Notes under the pieces: model-generated
Databases searched by the model: none
Told to the model about the DNA's origin: nothing
Seen by the model: the letters and a program-made list of their open reading frames with translations, nothing else
Translations under genes and position numbers: made by a program
Shown here: in pieces, positions 26,234 through 34,673 of the stretch
How positions within the stretch are numbered: the first letter of the stretch is position 1
How the letters are laid out: the number at the start of each line of letters is the position of its first letter
NCBI RefSeq assembly: GCF_004087915.1
Contig: NZ_CP035108.1
Location: 1,364,001 to 1,428,000 of the forward strand
Origin: Geovibrio thiophilus
Lineage (GTDB): Bacteria > Chrysiogenota > Deferribacteres > Deferribacterales > Geovibrionaceae
Direction of reading: 5' to 3'
DNA: 64,000 nt

Positions 26234-28333
26234 ATGGATAAAAAACTCGATACCGTATCGGTAAGCTTGCGTGAAGATGCGGAACCCATAATATTCGAAA
26301 CGGGCTGGAAAGCAAAGCAGGCAAACGGAAGTATCTGGATACGTCAGGGCGGTACAGTTATTCTTGTTACCGCAACCGGAAGAAAAGAAGCTTCAGACAG
26401 TGTGGACTTCTTTCCTCTTACTGTAAACTACGTGGAAAAATTCTACGCAGTAGGCAAGGTTCCCGGCGGCTTCCTCAAAAGGGAAAGCAGACCGTCCGAC
26501 AAGGAAACCCTTATTTCAAGACTCATTGACAGACCTCTTCGTCCCATGTTTCCCGACGGATTCAGAAACGAGACTCAGGTCATTGCCACTGTTGTATCCT
26601 ATGATGGTAAGCACTCTCCGGATGTTCTTGCCATAAACGCTTCAAGTGCCGCGCTGCTCATTTCGGACATTCCCTTCAGCATTCCTGTTGCGGGTGTCAG
26701 GGTCGGCAAACATAACGGACAGCTTATAATCAACCCCTCTTACGAAATATTCAATGAACTCACTATGAATATTGTCGTTGCAGGTTCGGATGATGCCATC
26801 AACATGGTGGAAGCCGGAATGGAAATGGTTACCGAGGATGAGGTTGTCGAGGCACTCCAGTTTGCCCATGATAATATAAAAACTCTTGTTCAGACTCAGA
26901 AAGAACTGGCTGAAAAATGCGGAAAGGCGAAATTTGAGTACAAGGATTTCTCTGTTCCCGCGGCTGTTCTGGAAGAAACCGAAAAAGAACTTAAAGAAAA
27001 AATCAACGCCGCTCTTATTATCCCCGGCAAGCTTGAAAAATACGCAGCCCTTGACAGAGTCAGGGACGAGTACTTTGAAGCTGTCGAGGCAAGGCTCGGC
27101 GAAGAATATTCCGATAAAAAAGGCTTTTATAAGGAAGTATGGCACAATGTTGAGAAAAAAGTCTTCCGTGACTTCTCTCTTGACAGCGGAAAGAGAATCG
27201 ACGGACGTACGGCGGAAGATGTCCGCCCCATCGACATAGAAACTCACCTTCTTCCCATGCCCCACGGTTCCGCCCTCTTCACCAGAGGCGAAACTCAGGC
27301 GCTTGCCGTTGCCACTCTCGGTACAAAAACCGATACGCAGATGCTGGACAACATTGAAGGCGAATCCAAAAAACGCTTCATGCTTCATTACAACTTTCCC
27401 CCTTTCTGCGTGGGTGAAGTCGGTTTCCTCAGAGGTCCCGGCAGAAGAGAGATAGGTCACGGCGCACTTGCTGAAAGAGCGCTTCTGTCGATACTTCCCG
27501 ATGAAGCGGATTTCCCTTATTCTCTGAGAATTGTTTCCGAAGTTCTTGAGTCAAACGGTTCGTCCTCAATGGCGACAGTTTGCGGCGGATGCCTCAGCCT
27601 TATGGATGCCGGCGTTCCTGTGAAGGGTGTCGTAGCGGGCGTTGCTATGGGTCTTATTAAAGAAGGCGACAGATACATAATTCTCAGCGACATTATGGGA
27701 ACCGAAGATCACCTCGGCGACATGGACTTTAAAGTTGCCGGAACCGAAAACGGCATCACCGCTCTTCAGATGGATATTAAGATTGAAGGTCTTTCAAGAA
27801 AGCTTCTTGAGGAAGCACTTGCACAAGCTAAGAGATCAAGGCTGCATATTCTCGGCAAAATGAAAGAAGCTCTCCCCACATACAGAGAAGAGCTCGCCGA
27901 AACTGCGCCCAGATACCAGACCCTCAGAATTAACCCCGAGAAGATCGGTCTGCTCATCGGACCCGGCGGAAAGAACATAAAAGCGATAGTTGAAGATACC
28001 GGCGCTCAGATCGACATTGACGATTCGGGACAGGTAAACGTATTTGCCGTGAGCAAAGAAGCCATCGAAGCTGCCATAGCCAGAATCAACGGTACGGTTC
28101 AGGAAGTGGAGCTTGATAAGATCTATCAGGGCAAAGTTAAGAAGATAATGGACTACGGCGCTTTCGTGGAGATAATCCCCGGCGTTGAAGCCCTGCTTCA
28201 CGTTTCCCAGTACAGCAATGAGCGTATCAACAGCATTGCCGATGTTCTCAAACTCGGAGATGTGGTTGAAGTGAAATACCTCGGCAAAGACCAGAACGGC
28301 AGACACAAAATCTCCAGAAAGGTGCTGCTGTAA
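26234..28333 (+). CDS. pnp: Polyribonucleotide nucleotidyltransferase (PNPase)
   Basis: PNPase degrades RNA 3' to 5' by phosphorolysis in the RNA degradosome. The 699-residue protein shows two RNase PH-like halves (first with GGFLKRESRPSDKE and LISRLIDRPLRP, second with GRREIGHGALAERAL and MGTEDHLGDMDFKVAGT). A KH domain follows (GLLIGPGGKNIKAIVEDTG, near 560), then an S1 domain (GKVKKIMDYGAFVEI) at the end. It forms an operon with rpsO and is closed by a terminator. Confidence 0.97.
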   Translation: MDKKLDTVSVSLREDAEPIIFETGWKAKQANGSIWIRQGGTVILVTATGRKEASDSVDFFPLTVNYVEKFYAVGKVPGGFLKRESRPSDKETLISRLIDRPLRPMFPDGFRNETQVIATVVSYDGKHSPDVLAINASSAALLISDIPFSIPVAGVRVGKHNGQLIINPSYEIFNELTMNIVVAGSDDAINMVEAGMEMVTEDEVVEALQFAHDNIKTLVQTQKELAEKCGKAKFEYKDFSVPAAVLEETEKELKEKINAALIIPGKLEKYAALDRVRDEYFEAVEARLGEEYSDKKGFYKEVWHNVEKKVFRDFSLDSGKRIDGRTAEDVRPIDIETHLLPMPHGSALFTRGETQALAVATLGTKTDTQMLDNIEGESKKRFMLHYNFPPFCVGEVGFLRGPGRREIGHGALAERALLSILPDEADFPYSLRIVSEVLESNGSSSMATVCGGCLSLMDAGVPVKGVVAGVAMGLIKEGDRYIILSDIMGTEDHLGDMDFKVAGTENGITALQMDIKIEGLSRKLLEEALAQAKRSRLHILGKMKEALPTYREELAETAPRYQTLRINPEKIGLLIGPGGKNIKAIVEDTGAQIDIDDSGQVNVFAVSKEAIEAAIARINGTVQEVELDKIYQGKVKKIMDYGAFVEIIPGVEALLHVSQYSNERINSIADVLKLGDVVEVKYLGKDQNGRHKISRKVLL

Positions 28334-28377
28334 ACTCTGTTCTTTACGAAATTTTTCAAATAATTACTAAAAATAAT

Positions 28378-28406
28378 AAAAGGCACACTTCATGTGTGCC
28401 TTTTTT
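28378..28406 (+). terminator. Rho-independent terminator after pnp
   Basis: GGCACAC-TTCAT-GTGTGCC followed by TTTTTT, with AAAA ahead of the stem. It ends the rpsO-pnp transcript 11 bases before the next start codon. Confidence 0.92.
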
Positions 28407-28416
28407 GTAGATTCTT

Positions 28417-29643
28417 ATGAAACCTAAACTTACTTATCACGGTGAAATACCCATATTGACAGACAGTTCAGGGATAACCAACGGGCTTGTTTCCCTGTCT
28501 GTTACCTTCAAAAACGGAAGCATGGCGGAAACGCTTAAAACCAACGGTGTTTCCCACTTTATAGAGCATCTCGTTTTCAGAGGCAGCCGCAAATACACTC
28601 AGGAAGAGATAAGCAAGGAATCCGAACGTCTGGGCGGGTACATGAACGCCTACACCACAAAGGAACAGACGACATTCTATATCAACGGATTTTCAGGAAA
28701 TTTCGATAAATTCATGGATATTCTGCTGGATATAGCCTTTTTTCCGAACCTTTCCGAGGCGGACTTTAAGCACGAGAAAAAGGTGATCCTCACTGAAATA
28801 GCTTCACTCAAGGACAGTCCGGAGGAGTATCTGGATGAGGAGGCTGAGGGATATTTCTTTGAAGGACACCCCATGGCTATGCCTATCTCCGGTACGGAAA
28901 AATCTGTGAAGGGCTTCGGTGTTGAAGAACTGAGAAAATTTTACCAAGAGAAATACACCGCCGGAAACTGTATTATCTCAGTCGCCGGAAGCGCCGCGGC
29001 GGAGGATGTCATAAAAGCTCTGGATACCAGCGGCGCTGATATACATTCAAAGGCGTCAGCCTCAGCGGGCGGAGAGTGCAGGGGCAGGAAATTCGATAAA
29101 ACCCTCAGCCTTGGCGTGGAGCAGGTGTACGCACAGTATATGATGCCCGCGTGCACCGCATCGGACGATGAGCGTTTTGAGCTTTCGGCGCTGAATATGA
29201 TTCTGGGCGGACTGATGAGCTCACGTCTTTTTCAGGAAGTCAGGGAGAAGAAGGGACTCTGCTATAATATCGAAACGGATATGAGCCTGTATGCCCTCAG
29301 CGGGGTGCTGTCTGTCTTCTTCAGTTGTGATCGTGAAAACCTCGGCGCTGTTGAGGAGATAACGAGAGAAGAGATAAAGAAAATGGCGAAGCACGGCATA
29401 ACCGATGCGGAGTTTGAGCTTGCGGTAAACCAGATGCTCTACGGCTTCTGCTCAGGGCTTGAAACCTCTTCGGGCAGAATGTTTTCCAACCTCAGACAGT
29501 TTTTCTATCACGGAAAAACTGTTGACAGCGGCAATATAACACAGAGAATTAAGAGCATGACGCTTAAAAGCGTTAATGCCATTGCGGAAAAATATTACTC
29601 AGCGGAGGAGTCGAGATGCCTGATATTACCGTCAGAATCATAA
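28417..29643 (+). CDS. M16-family zinc peptidase (insulinase/processing-peptidase type)
   Basis: A 408-residue M16B-type peptidase. The inverted zinc motif HFIEH appears near residue 46, with the distal Glu in [19 protein letters not shown] and the C-terminal domain carrying [23 protein letters not shown]. Such proteins degrade peptides in the cytoplasm or periplasm; no signal peptide is seen. ATG 28417 follows the pnp terminator and has no obvious ribosome site. It overlaps dut by 28 bases, as in many genomes where an M16 gene follows pnp. Confidence 0.92.
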   Translation: MKPKLTYHGEIPILTDSSGITNGLVSLSVTFKNGSMAETLKTNGVSHFIEHLVFRGSRKYTQEEISKESERLGGYMNAYTTKEQTTFYINGFSGNFDKFMDILLDIAFFPNLSEADFKHEKKVILTEIASLKDSPEEYLDEEAEGYFFEGHPMAMPISGTEKSVKGFGVEELRKFYQEKYTAGNCIISVAGSAAAEDVIKALDTSGADIHSKASASAGGECRGRKFDKTLSLGVEQVYAQYMMPACTASDDERFELSALNMILGGLMSSRLFQEVREKKGLCYNIETDMSLYALSGVLSVFFSCDRENLGAVEEITREEIKKMAKHGITDAEFELAVNQMLYGFCSGLETSSGRMFSNLRQFFYHGKTVDSGNITQRIKSMTLKSVNAIAEKYYSAEESRCLILPSES

Positions 29644-30056
29644 GCGAGCACGGAGAGGAATTTGTTCCCGCATACCAGACAGAAGGTTCAGCGGGCATGG
29701 ACATCAGGGCAGGGGAAACGGGCGGGATTGAGGCGGGAGCCTTTAAGCTGGTCAAAACCGGACTCAGGATGGCGATCCCCGCAGGATACGAGGCGCAGAT
29801 TCGCCCAAGAAGCGGGCTTGCGCTGAAGCAGGGAGTAACCGTGCTCAACTCCCCGGGCACAATCGACAGCGATTACAGGGGCGAGGTGGGCATCATCCTC
29901 ATAAACCATTCAAAAAATACATTCAGATATGAAAAGGGTGACCGCATAGCCCAGGCTGTGTTCGCTAAAGTGACAAGGGTCAGCATTCAGTCGGCAGACA
30001 CCCTTGATGATACAGAACGCTCCTCCGGAGGCTTCGGGCATTCGGGAGTGAGGTAA
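29616..30056 (+). CDS. dut: dUTP diphosphatase
   Basis: This trimeric dUTPase keeps uracil out of DNA. The 146-residue protein holds all five motifs: [47 protein letters not shown] and SSGGFGHSG at the C terminus. ATG 29616 overlaps the M16 gene; GGAGGAG lies just upstream. It ends the plus-strand operon and is converged upon by the regulator gene four bases away. Confidence 0.97.
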   Translation: MPDITVRIISEHGEEFVPAYQTEGSAGMDIRAGETGGIEAGAFKLVKTGLRMAIPAGYEAQIRPRSGLALKQGVTVLNSPGTIDSDYRGEVGIILINHSKNTFRYEKGDRIAQAVFAKVTRVSIQSADTLDDTERSSGGFGHSGVR

Positions 30057-30060
30057 ACCC

Positions 30061-31002
30061 TCAGGTTTCGGCTACGATCGTGCCCATATTTGCCGCATCG
30101 TAGCCAGCTATGCCTTCAAACTCCTGCCGGAACTGAGAAGATTTTAAAATACGCATCATCTGTCTGACCCGCTCTGTCTCAAAATCTTCTTTTTTTATGA
30201 CCAGTTCAAAGCTTTCCTTCTGCAACGGTATAAAGTCCACTGATTCCACCTGCCGGGCGACAAATTCACTCCCCACAGCTATATCGGCGTCTCCCCTGCC
30301 TACTGTGCTGGCAAGTCCCACATGTGCTGCGGTTTCGGTGTAGTATCCGTTAACTGAGGATGCCTTAATCCCAAGCAGGCGAAGATGCTCATCCAGCAAA
30401 ACCCTTGAGCCGGCTCCTTTTTCTCTGTTGACTATTCTTATATCTCTGCGTCCCAGATCTTTCCAGCCTTTGATGCGCCTGGGGTTTCCTTTTGCGACAA
30501 AAAACCCCTGAGTTCTTACAGTGAGATGCACTATTACGGCAGGAACGCCCGGAAGAAGAGCACGGACGAAAGGTATATTGTATGTATTTGTGCTGCTGTC
30601 CCAAAGATGGGCGGCGGTTACGGCAGCATTGCCTCTGTAAAGTTCCACAAGCCCGTCATAACTGCTGAGATAGGAGCGGAGAACAGGCTGCTGTAACTGT
30701 TCTTTCTGCATGCTCTCCACAAGAGCGTCAAGAACCAGATCCTGCCCGCATATTACAAAACCCTTCTCATTCTGTCCTGCTGCGGAGCCGTGGTCAGCAT
30801 GGCAGATTTCACATTGCTCCGGTATGCGGATTTTTTTTGAGCCTGAAATGTAGTCTTCCACATCTTTCATGGTAAAACGGACTTTTCTGCCGACTTTGTA
30901 GGAGTTGATTTCCCCTCTTTTGATAAGTTCATATACTGTATTTTTTGCAATATTAAGTATATTCGCAACATCCTGAACATCTAAAGCTGTCTGGTTTTTC
31001 AT
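30061..31002 (-). CDS. One-component regulator: excisionase-type HTH + PBP-like oxyanion-binding domain
   Basis: About 313 residues. The N terminus is a MerR/excisionase-like helix-turn-helix (TALDVQDVANILNIAKNTVYELIKRGEINSYKVGRKVRF). A short linker follows with C-x2-CH-x2-H (CEICHADH), then a PBP-like domain of COG1910 type (RGNAAVTAAHLWDS, REKGAGSRVLLDEHL, VGRGDADIAVGSEFVA). COG1910 domains are associated with molybdate or tungstate, so it likely senses an oxyanion. The start at 31002 is backed by GGAAGGA; a longer frame to 31047 lacks one. It is divergent from a TauE/SafE permease, the probable target. Confidence 0.85.
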   Translation of the reverse strand: MKNQTALDVQDVANILNIAKNTVYELIKRGEINSYKVGRKVRFTMKDVEDYISGSKKIRIPEQCEICHADHGSAAGQNEKGFVICGQDLVLDALVESMQKEQLQQPVLRSYLSSYDGLVELYRGNAAVTAAHLWDSSTNTYNIPFVRALLPGVPAVIVHLTVRTQGFFVAKGNPRRIKGWKDLGRRDIRIVNREKGAGSRVLLDEHLRLLGIKASSVNGYYTETAAHVGLASTVGRGDADIAVGSEFVARQVESVDFIPLQKESFELVIKKEDFETERVRQMMRILKSSQFRQEFEGIAGYDAANMGTIVAET

Positions 31003-31054
31003 GAATGTTCCTTCCGTGATTTTATTTAAGTGACATTTTATAAGCATATTTACG

Positions 31055-31163
31055 ATATTGACTAATCAATTTATAGGTGATATTACGTGATAAAACAATA
31101 TAAAACATGATGTAATTTTTATATTATATCACTTTTCATATTGATTGATAATTTATATTGATT
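31055..31163. promoter_or_regulatory. AT-rich divergent control region with repeated ATATTGA(C/T)T motifs
   Basis: ATATTGACT at 31055 (within the palindrome ATTGA-CTAA-TCAAT) and ATATTGATT at 31138 and 31155 (17 bases apart) lie between the regulator and the TauE gene. GTGATATTACGTGAT adds a further direct repeat. They are candidate operators for the HTH-PBP regulator. Confidence 0.4.
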
Positions 31164-31177
31164 TATCTGAGGCTGAA

Positions 31178-31963
31178 ATGAAAAGAAACATTGCAAGTTT
31201 TATAAGCGGTTTATCCATAGGTACACTTGGCGGACTGATAGGTCTGGGCGGTGCTGAGTTCAGACTTCCTGTTCTTATATCATTTTTCAGGTTCTCCGCT
31301 CTGGATGCTGTCATACTGAACAAGGCGGCCAGTCTTGTTGTGGTTGCCTCTGCTCTTCCTTTCAGGGCGCAGTCTGTTCCGGTAAGCGTTTTCAGCGACC
31401 ACTGGACAGTAATTCTCAACCTCCTGGCAGGCAGTGTTCTGGGCGCATGGATCGGAGCCAGCTTTGCTGTAAAACTGCATTCAAAGACCTTTTTCAGAAT
31501 AATTTCCGCTATGCTTGTTATAATCGCATTCATACTTCTTTTCAGCCACAGCATGCGGGCGGAATCCGCTTCATTTTTTGCTCCCGGTTTTGTGCAGACT
31601 GTTCTGGGTGTTGCCGCAGGGTTCGTTATAGGTGTTTTTGCATCTCTCTTGGGGGTGGCGGGCGGAGAACTGCTTATCCCTACGCTTATTCTTCTCTTCG
31701 GGCTTGATATAAAAACAGCGGGGAGTCTTTCCCTCGCGGTGAGCCTTCCCACAATGCTTGCGGGTTTCGCGAGGTATTCAAGGGATCAGAGCTTTGCCGT
31801 GATAAAGAGGAACAACGTATTCATAATTTATATGGCGGCGGGTTCCGTAGCCGGAACATTCATCGGCGGCAGACTGCTGGGCATTATTCCCGAATACATA
31901 CTTCTTCCCGCTCTTTCGGCGATACTTTTCATTTCCTCTTACAAAATATGGAAGCATAAGTGA
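31178..31963 (+). CDS. TauE/SafE-family membrane permease
   Basis: A 261-residue inner-membrane protein with about eight hydrophobic helices. Two family repeats are visible: LSIGTLGGLIGLGGAEFRLPVLI near the N terminus and FVIGVFASLLGVAGGELLIPTLIL at mid-protein. TauE/SafE proteins move sulfite, sulfonates and other sulfur-containing anions; the substrate here is not readable. ATG 31178 (after GAGGCTGAA) is preferred over the upstream start in the promoter region. It pairs with the divergent oxyanion-type regulator. Confidence 0.85.
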   Translation: MKRNIASFISGLSIGTLGGLIGLGGAEFRLPVLISFFRFSALDAVILNKAASLVVVASALPFRAQSVPVSVFSDHWTVILNLLAGSVLGAWIGASFAVKLHSKTFFRIISAMLVIIAFILLFSHSMRAESASFFAPGFVQTVLGVAAGFVIGVFASLLGVAGGELLIPTLILLFGLDIKTAGSLSLAVSLPTMLAGFARYSRDQSFAVIKRNNVFIIYMAAGSVAGTFIGGRLLGIIPEYILLPALSAILFISSYKIWKHK

Positions 31964-32261
31964 GCGGGATATTGACAGAATGTACGCATTAATTCTGAAG
32001 GCAGCTCTGGGCACTCCTAAGTGAGCAGGGAGTTAGCTGTCCCTATTCTGTATTAAATTTCAATTTACTTTTTTTATTGAAAACATTTTTTCTTACTTCT
32101 TCTATAAGCTTGTCCATCTTTTTGCAAGTTATTTATAATAAGGTATATATTAATTAGCTTAATGATAAAAATAAAATTAATTACTTCTAATATAGTTCTA
32201 TATTGCGTAATATTTATTTTTGTGCAATAAATTACTATTATGTGACTCTGGGGTGCGCTTT
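31964..32261. other. 298-base AT-rich gap ahead of the exported ferredoxin gene
   Basis: The first 70 bases hold short inverted segments (CAGCT...AGCTG, CACT-CCTA-AGTG) of no clear family. The remainder is very AT-rich with no open frame. Base composition shifts here from the surrounding genome and stays AT-rich to about 34.4 kb. Confidence 0.5.
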
Positions 32262-32855
32262 ATGTCAATTAAAGAAAAGCGGCTAGATAACAAAACCTCT
32301 CGAAGAACAATAATTAAGGCTTTATTATCCTTACTTTTCATTCCGGCATGGAAAATGCCGGAAGCTTTTGCTGTCCATGAACCTTTATGGCTTGATAATC
32401 TTAAAATAAAAGGTAGTGAAGCAGTAATTTTTTTTGATCGAAACAAAAGAATTGGCAAGGTCACTATAATCAGTCGCAATACAAGCGAACGGGTACTCAG
32501 TGAAAGTACTGCTCTTTTTGATACGGCGCAAGAAATTGATAAGATTGTTAAAGGTGCTGAAATTTCTCAATACAGTAAATTTAACTTACCACAAAAAGCT
32601 GTATTACGCATTGCAGATCGTACAGTTATTTTAAATACTTACAGTGAAATTATTATCGGTGAACAATGTAATGACCTTGGTAACGGTATTTGTATCTACA
32701 TTGACAGATGTATTGGCTGTGAAGAATGTTCCTCCGAATGTTCTTTTGAGGCAATTACTATTGTTGAAAACACGCTCAATATTAATCCTGAGAAATGTGT
32801 TGCGTGCTACGCCTGTGTTGGCATATGTCCAACTTCAGCAATAGTTTTATGTTGA
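32262..32855 (+). CDS. Tat-exported two-cluster [4Fe-4S] ferredoxin-like protein
   Basis: A 197-residue protein starting with a twin-arginine type signal (TSRRTIIKALLSLLFIPAWKMPEAFA). About 90 residues of beta-rich sequence of no family I recognise follow, then a bacterial ferredoxin domain with CIGCEECSSEC and CVACYACVGICP, ligating two [4Fe-4S] clusters. It would carry electrons on the periplasmic side. ATG 32262 has GGGGTG six bases upstream. Codon use and composition are far more AT-rich than its neighbours, suggesting acquisition by transfer. No oxidoreductase partner sits beside it. Confidence 0.75.
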   Translation: MSIKEKRLDNKTSRRTIIKALLSLLFIPAWKMPEAFAVHEPLWLDNLKIKGSEAVIFFDRNKRIGKVTIISRNTSERVLSESTALFDTAQEIDKIVKGAEISQYSKFNLPQKAVLRIADRTVILNTYSEIIIGEQCNDLGNGICIYIDRCIGCEECSSECSFEAITIVENTLNINPEKCVACYACVGICPTSAIVLC

Positions 32856-32877
32856 ATATTATACTCAGGAGCTGGAT

Positions 32878-33504
32878 ATGGGAAAAATAATATTTCTCTT
32901 TTTAATAGCATTTGCTTTTGATACTTGTTACTCATTTGATAATATTGGAAAAATCGATACCGTTGGCGGTGTATCTAAAAAATACAGGATTAGCTCACAG
33001 GAAAAAGAATTTATTCCTGAAAGGATGTATAAAACACAAGATTCTTTTGTTTATGAGCGGAGTGAAAACGAAATTACAGGATGCGTTCCGCAGATTGTGT
33101 GTAATACTCCCTGGGTAGTGACTAACAACAATTATAAAGTTGAAGGAACATCTAACATATATAATTTATGGGTTAATGCAAGTACTTTGGTTCGATATGG
33201 AGGCGAGGAAGATATTTGCGGTGCCATCCCTTATATTGCTGACAGTATTTATACTAAAGTTGGTGTTTTTCCTGAAAATCAACGTTTGTTATATGAAAGT
33301 GAAAAAACTGTGTACAATACCTCTGAGCTGATTCTCACATCAGGTAAAAAGACCCATTTCGGGGTTCCTGCTCCATGCGGGATAAGGAGCTCACATAGAG
33401 TTACTATTAATGGAGAATCATTGTCATATAGTTTAAAGAATGGATGTATAGGATATCCTCATGGTGTATCTGATTCTGAAGTCCTGCTTTATGGTGCTGA
33501 ATAG
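32878..33504 (+). CDS. Secreted Cys-containing protein, unknown
   Basis: I do not recognise this 208-residue protein. A hydrophobic N terminus (MGKIIFLFLIAFAFDTCYS) looks like a signal peptide. The mature part is soluble and beta-rich, with Cys residues in TGCVPQIVCN, EDICG, PCGI and GCIG that could form disulfides or bind a cofactor. A good ribosome site (CAGGAGC) precedes ATG 32878, 22 bases after the ferredoxin stop, so it is in the same operon. It is AT-rich like its neighbours. Confidence 0.7.
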   Translation: MGKIIFLFLIAFAFDTCYSFDNIGKIDTVGGVSKKYRISSQEKEFIPERMYKTQDSFVYERSENEITGCVPQIVCNTPWVVTNNNYKVEGTSNIYNLWVNASTLVRYGGEEDICGAIPYIADSIYTKVGVFPENQRLLYESEKTVYNTSELILTSGKKTHFGVPAPCGIRSSHRVTINGESLSYSLKNGCIGYPHGVSDSEVLLYGAE

Positions 33505-33513
33505 GTTTGTGGA

Positions 33514-34392
33514 ATGATAAAAAAAATTATTTGCAATGTCCTGGCTGTCTTTTTGTGTATTGTGTGTTTTTCCTGCGGCAGCAGCTCTTCTTCTGTGGAT
33601 TCAGAAGTTGACTATTCTTCATATTTCAATATGGAAACAATTGATTTTTTAGCCTCTTTAACGGATAATGGCTATATATTGTCTTTGTCCAGTGAACCTG
33701 ACAATGTAATGTCAAAAGTCAGGACAACATATTATTTTTCTGCTAACAAGATTGAATTGTATCTTTTGGTACGTAATTGTTATTCGACACTTTTCACACC
33801 CCGTTTTAAATTTTTTCTTAATTATAGTGACAAAGATATTGTTTTTAACGGCAGTTTAGAAAATTCAGTGACTATGCAGTTATTGCCGGATGAGCAAAAG
33901 ATTATCAAATTAACAGTCGATGGTTTACAGTCTGGTGTAAGTTATGATTTTTTAATTATTAATTCATTTGTAAGTGATAATTACTCTGAAATACATACTT
34001 ACAGATATGTATTGACTGAAAAAGACAGGGCGTATTCTTTTCCCGAAATTATATATGAAAATGTCGGTTCTGATATTTTAAATCCTGATTTATCGAATAA
34101 TTATACAGAATATAGATTTGCTCATGCAGAAAATGGAACCAATACTGCTCTCTTCATGCTTAACAATATGAATACGGATATTAATTACATTGTGCTTACG
34201 ATGCAGGGACTAAATAAGATTAGTGAAAACAGAATAGTTTTGGACAAATTTACGGAATATAAGTTAAATTTAGACACATTTGAACAGAAACATATTTGGT
34301 CAATTGCAGTAGAGAACCCTTTTGTTCCGCTTGAAGATGGAGGAGTTTTGAGACAAATTCCGGCAAATGCTTCCGTTAGTCTTCCTAATTAA
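33514..34392 (+). CDS. Predicted lipoprotein, unknown
   Basis: A 292-residue protein with a lipoprotein signal: MIKKIICNVLAVFLCIVCFSC, then a Ser/Gly-rich linker (GSSSSSVDSEV). The lipobox is VCFSC or close to it, so the lipidated Cys is near residue 21. The rest is beta-strand rich with no motif I know. It is ten bases after the previous gene and shares its AT-rich composition, so it forms an exported trio with the ferredoxin and the Cys protein. Anchoring to the outer or inner membrane cannot be decided. Confidence 0.72.
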   Translation: MIKKIICNVLAVFLCIVCFSCGSSSSSVDSEVDYSSYFNMETIDFLASLTDNGYILSLSSEPDNVMSKVRTTYYFSANKIELYLLVRNCYSTLFTPRFKFFLNYSDKDIVFNGSLENSVTMQLLPDEQKIIKLTVDGLQSGVSYDFLIINSFVSDNYSEIHTYRYVLTEKDRAYSFPEIIYENVGSDILNPDLSNNYTEYRFAHAENGTNTALFMLNNMNTDINYIVLTMQGLNKISENRIVLDKFTEYKLNLDTFEQKHIWSIAVENPFVPLEDGGVLRQIPANASVSLPN

Positions 34393-34402
34393 TATGTTCT
34401 AA

Positions 34403-34573
34403 AGATTGGCGTATTTGGATTTTAAAGGCAGGCTGGATTTAAACAATAATTTTTCTTCAAGACTTAAGGATTAGCTTGAGCTAGACCAAAAAGACAGCAT
34501 CTTTGATGTGATTTATGCCTTCTTGAGCGAATGCGGTAAAAAACCACAGCGGGGCATTAAGAAGTTTTATTAA
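34403..34573 (+). pseudogene. Remnant of a gene, interrupted by one in-frame stop
   Basis: One frame reads RLAYLDFKGRLDLNNNFSS, then RLKD, a TAG stop, and continues LELDQKDSIFDVIYAFLSE and CGKKPQRGIKKFY before TAA. The two halves share the frame and have protein-like composition, unlike random AT-rich DNA. There is no start codon or ribosome site. I cannot name the parent family. It probably marks the edge of the transferred AT-rich segment. Confidence 0.35.
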
Positions 34574-34627
34574 ATCCACACTCCCACCCCAAAAACCGCA
34601 TGAAAAAAATCTTTTTTACAAGTATAC

Positions 34628-34657
34628 TTGATCCACATATAAGTTTTTCTATATAAT
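34628..34657 (+). promoter_or_regulatory. Sigma-70 promoter for the alpha-glucan phosphorylase gene
   Basis: TTGATC and TATAAT are separated by 18 bases; the -10 box ends 16 bases before the start codon ATG 34674. GGGGGTGG follows as the ribosome site. The short leader leaves no room for other control elements. Confidence 0.65.
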
Positions 34658-34673
34658 TTTCAGGGGGTGGAAT

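Noticed and set aside
30771-30815. Heme-binding CxxCH in the HTH/PBP regulator
   Set aside because: The protein has no signal peptide, and c-type heme is attached only after export. A metal site in the CxxCHxxH cluster is more likely.
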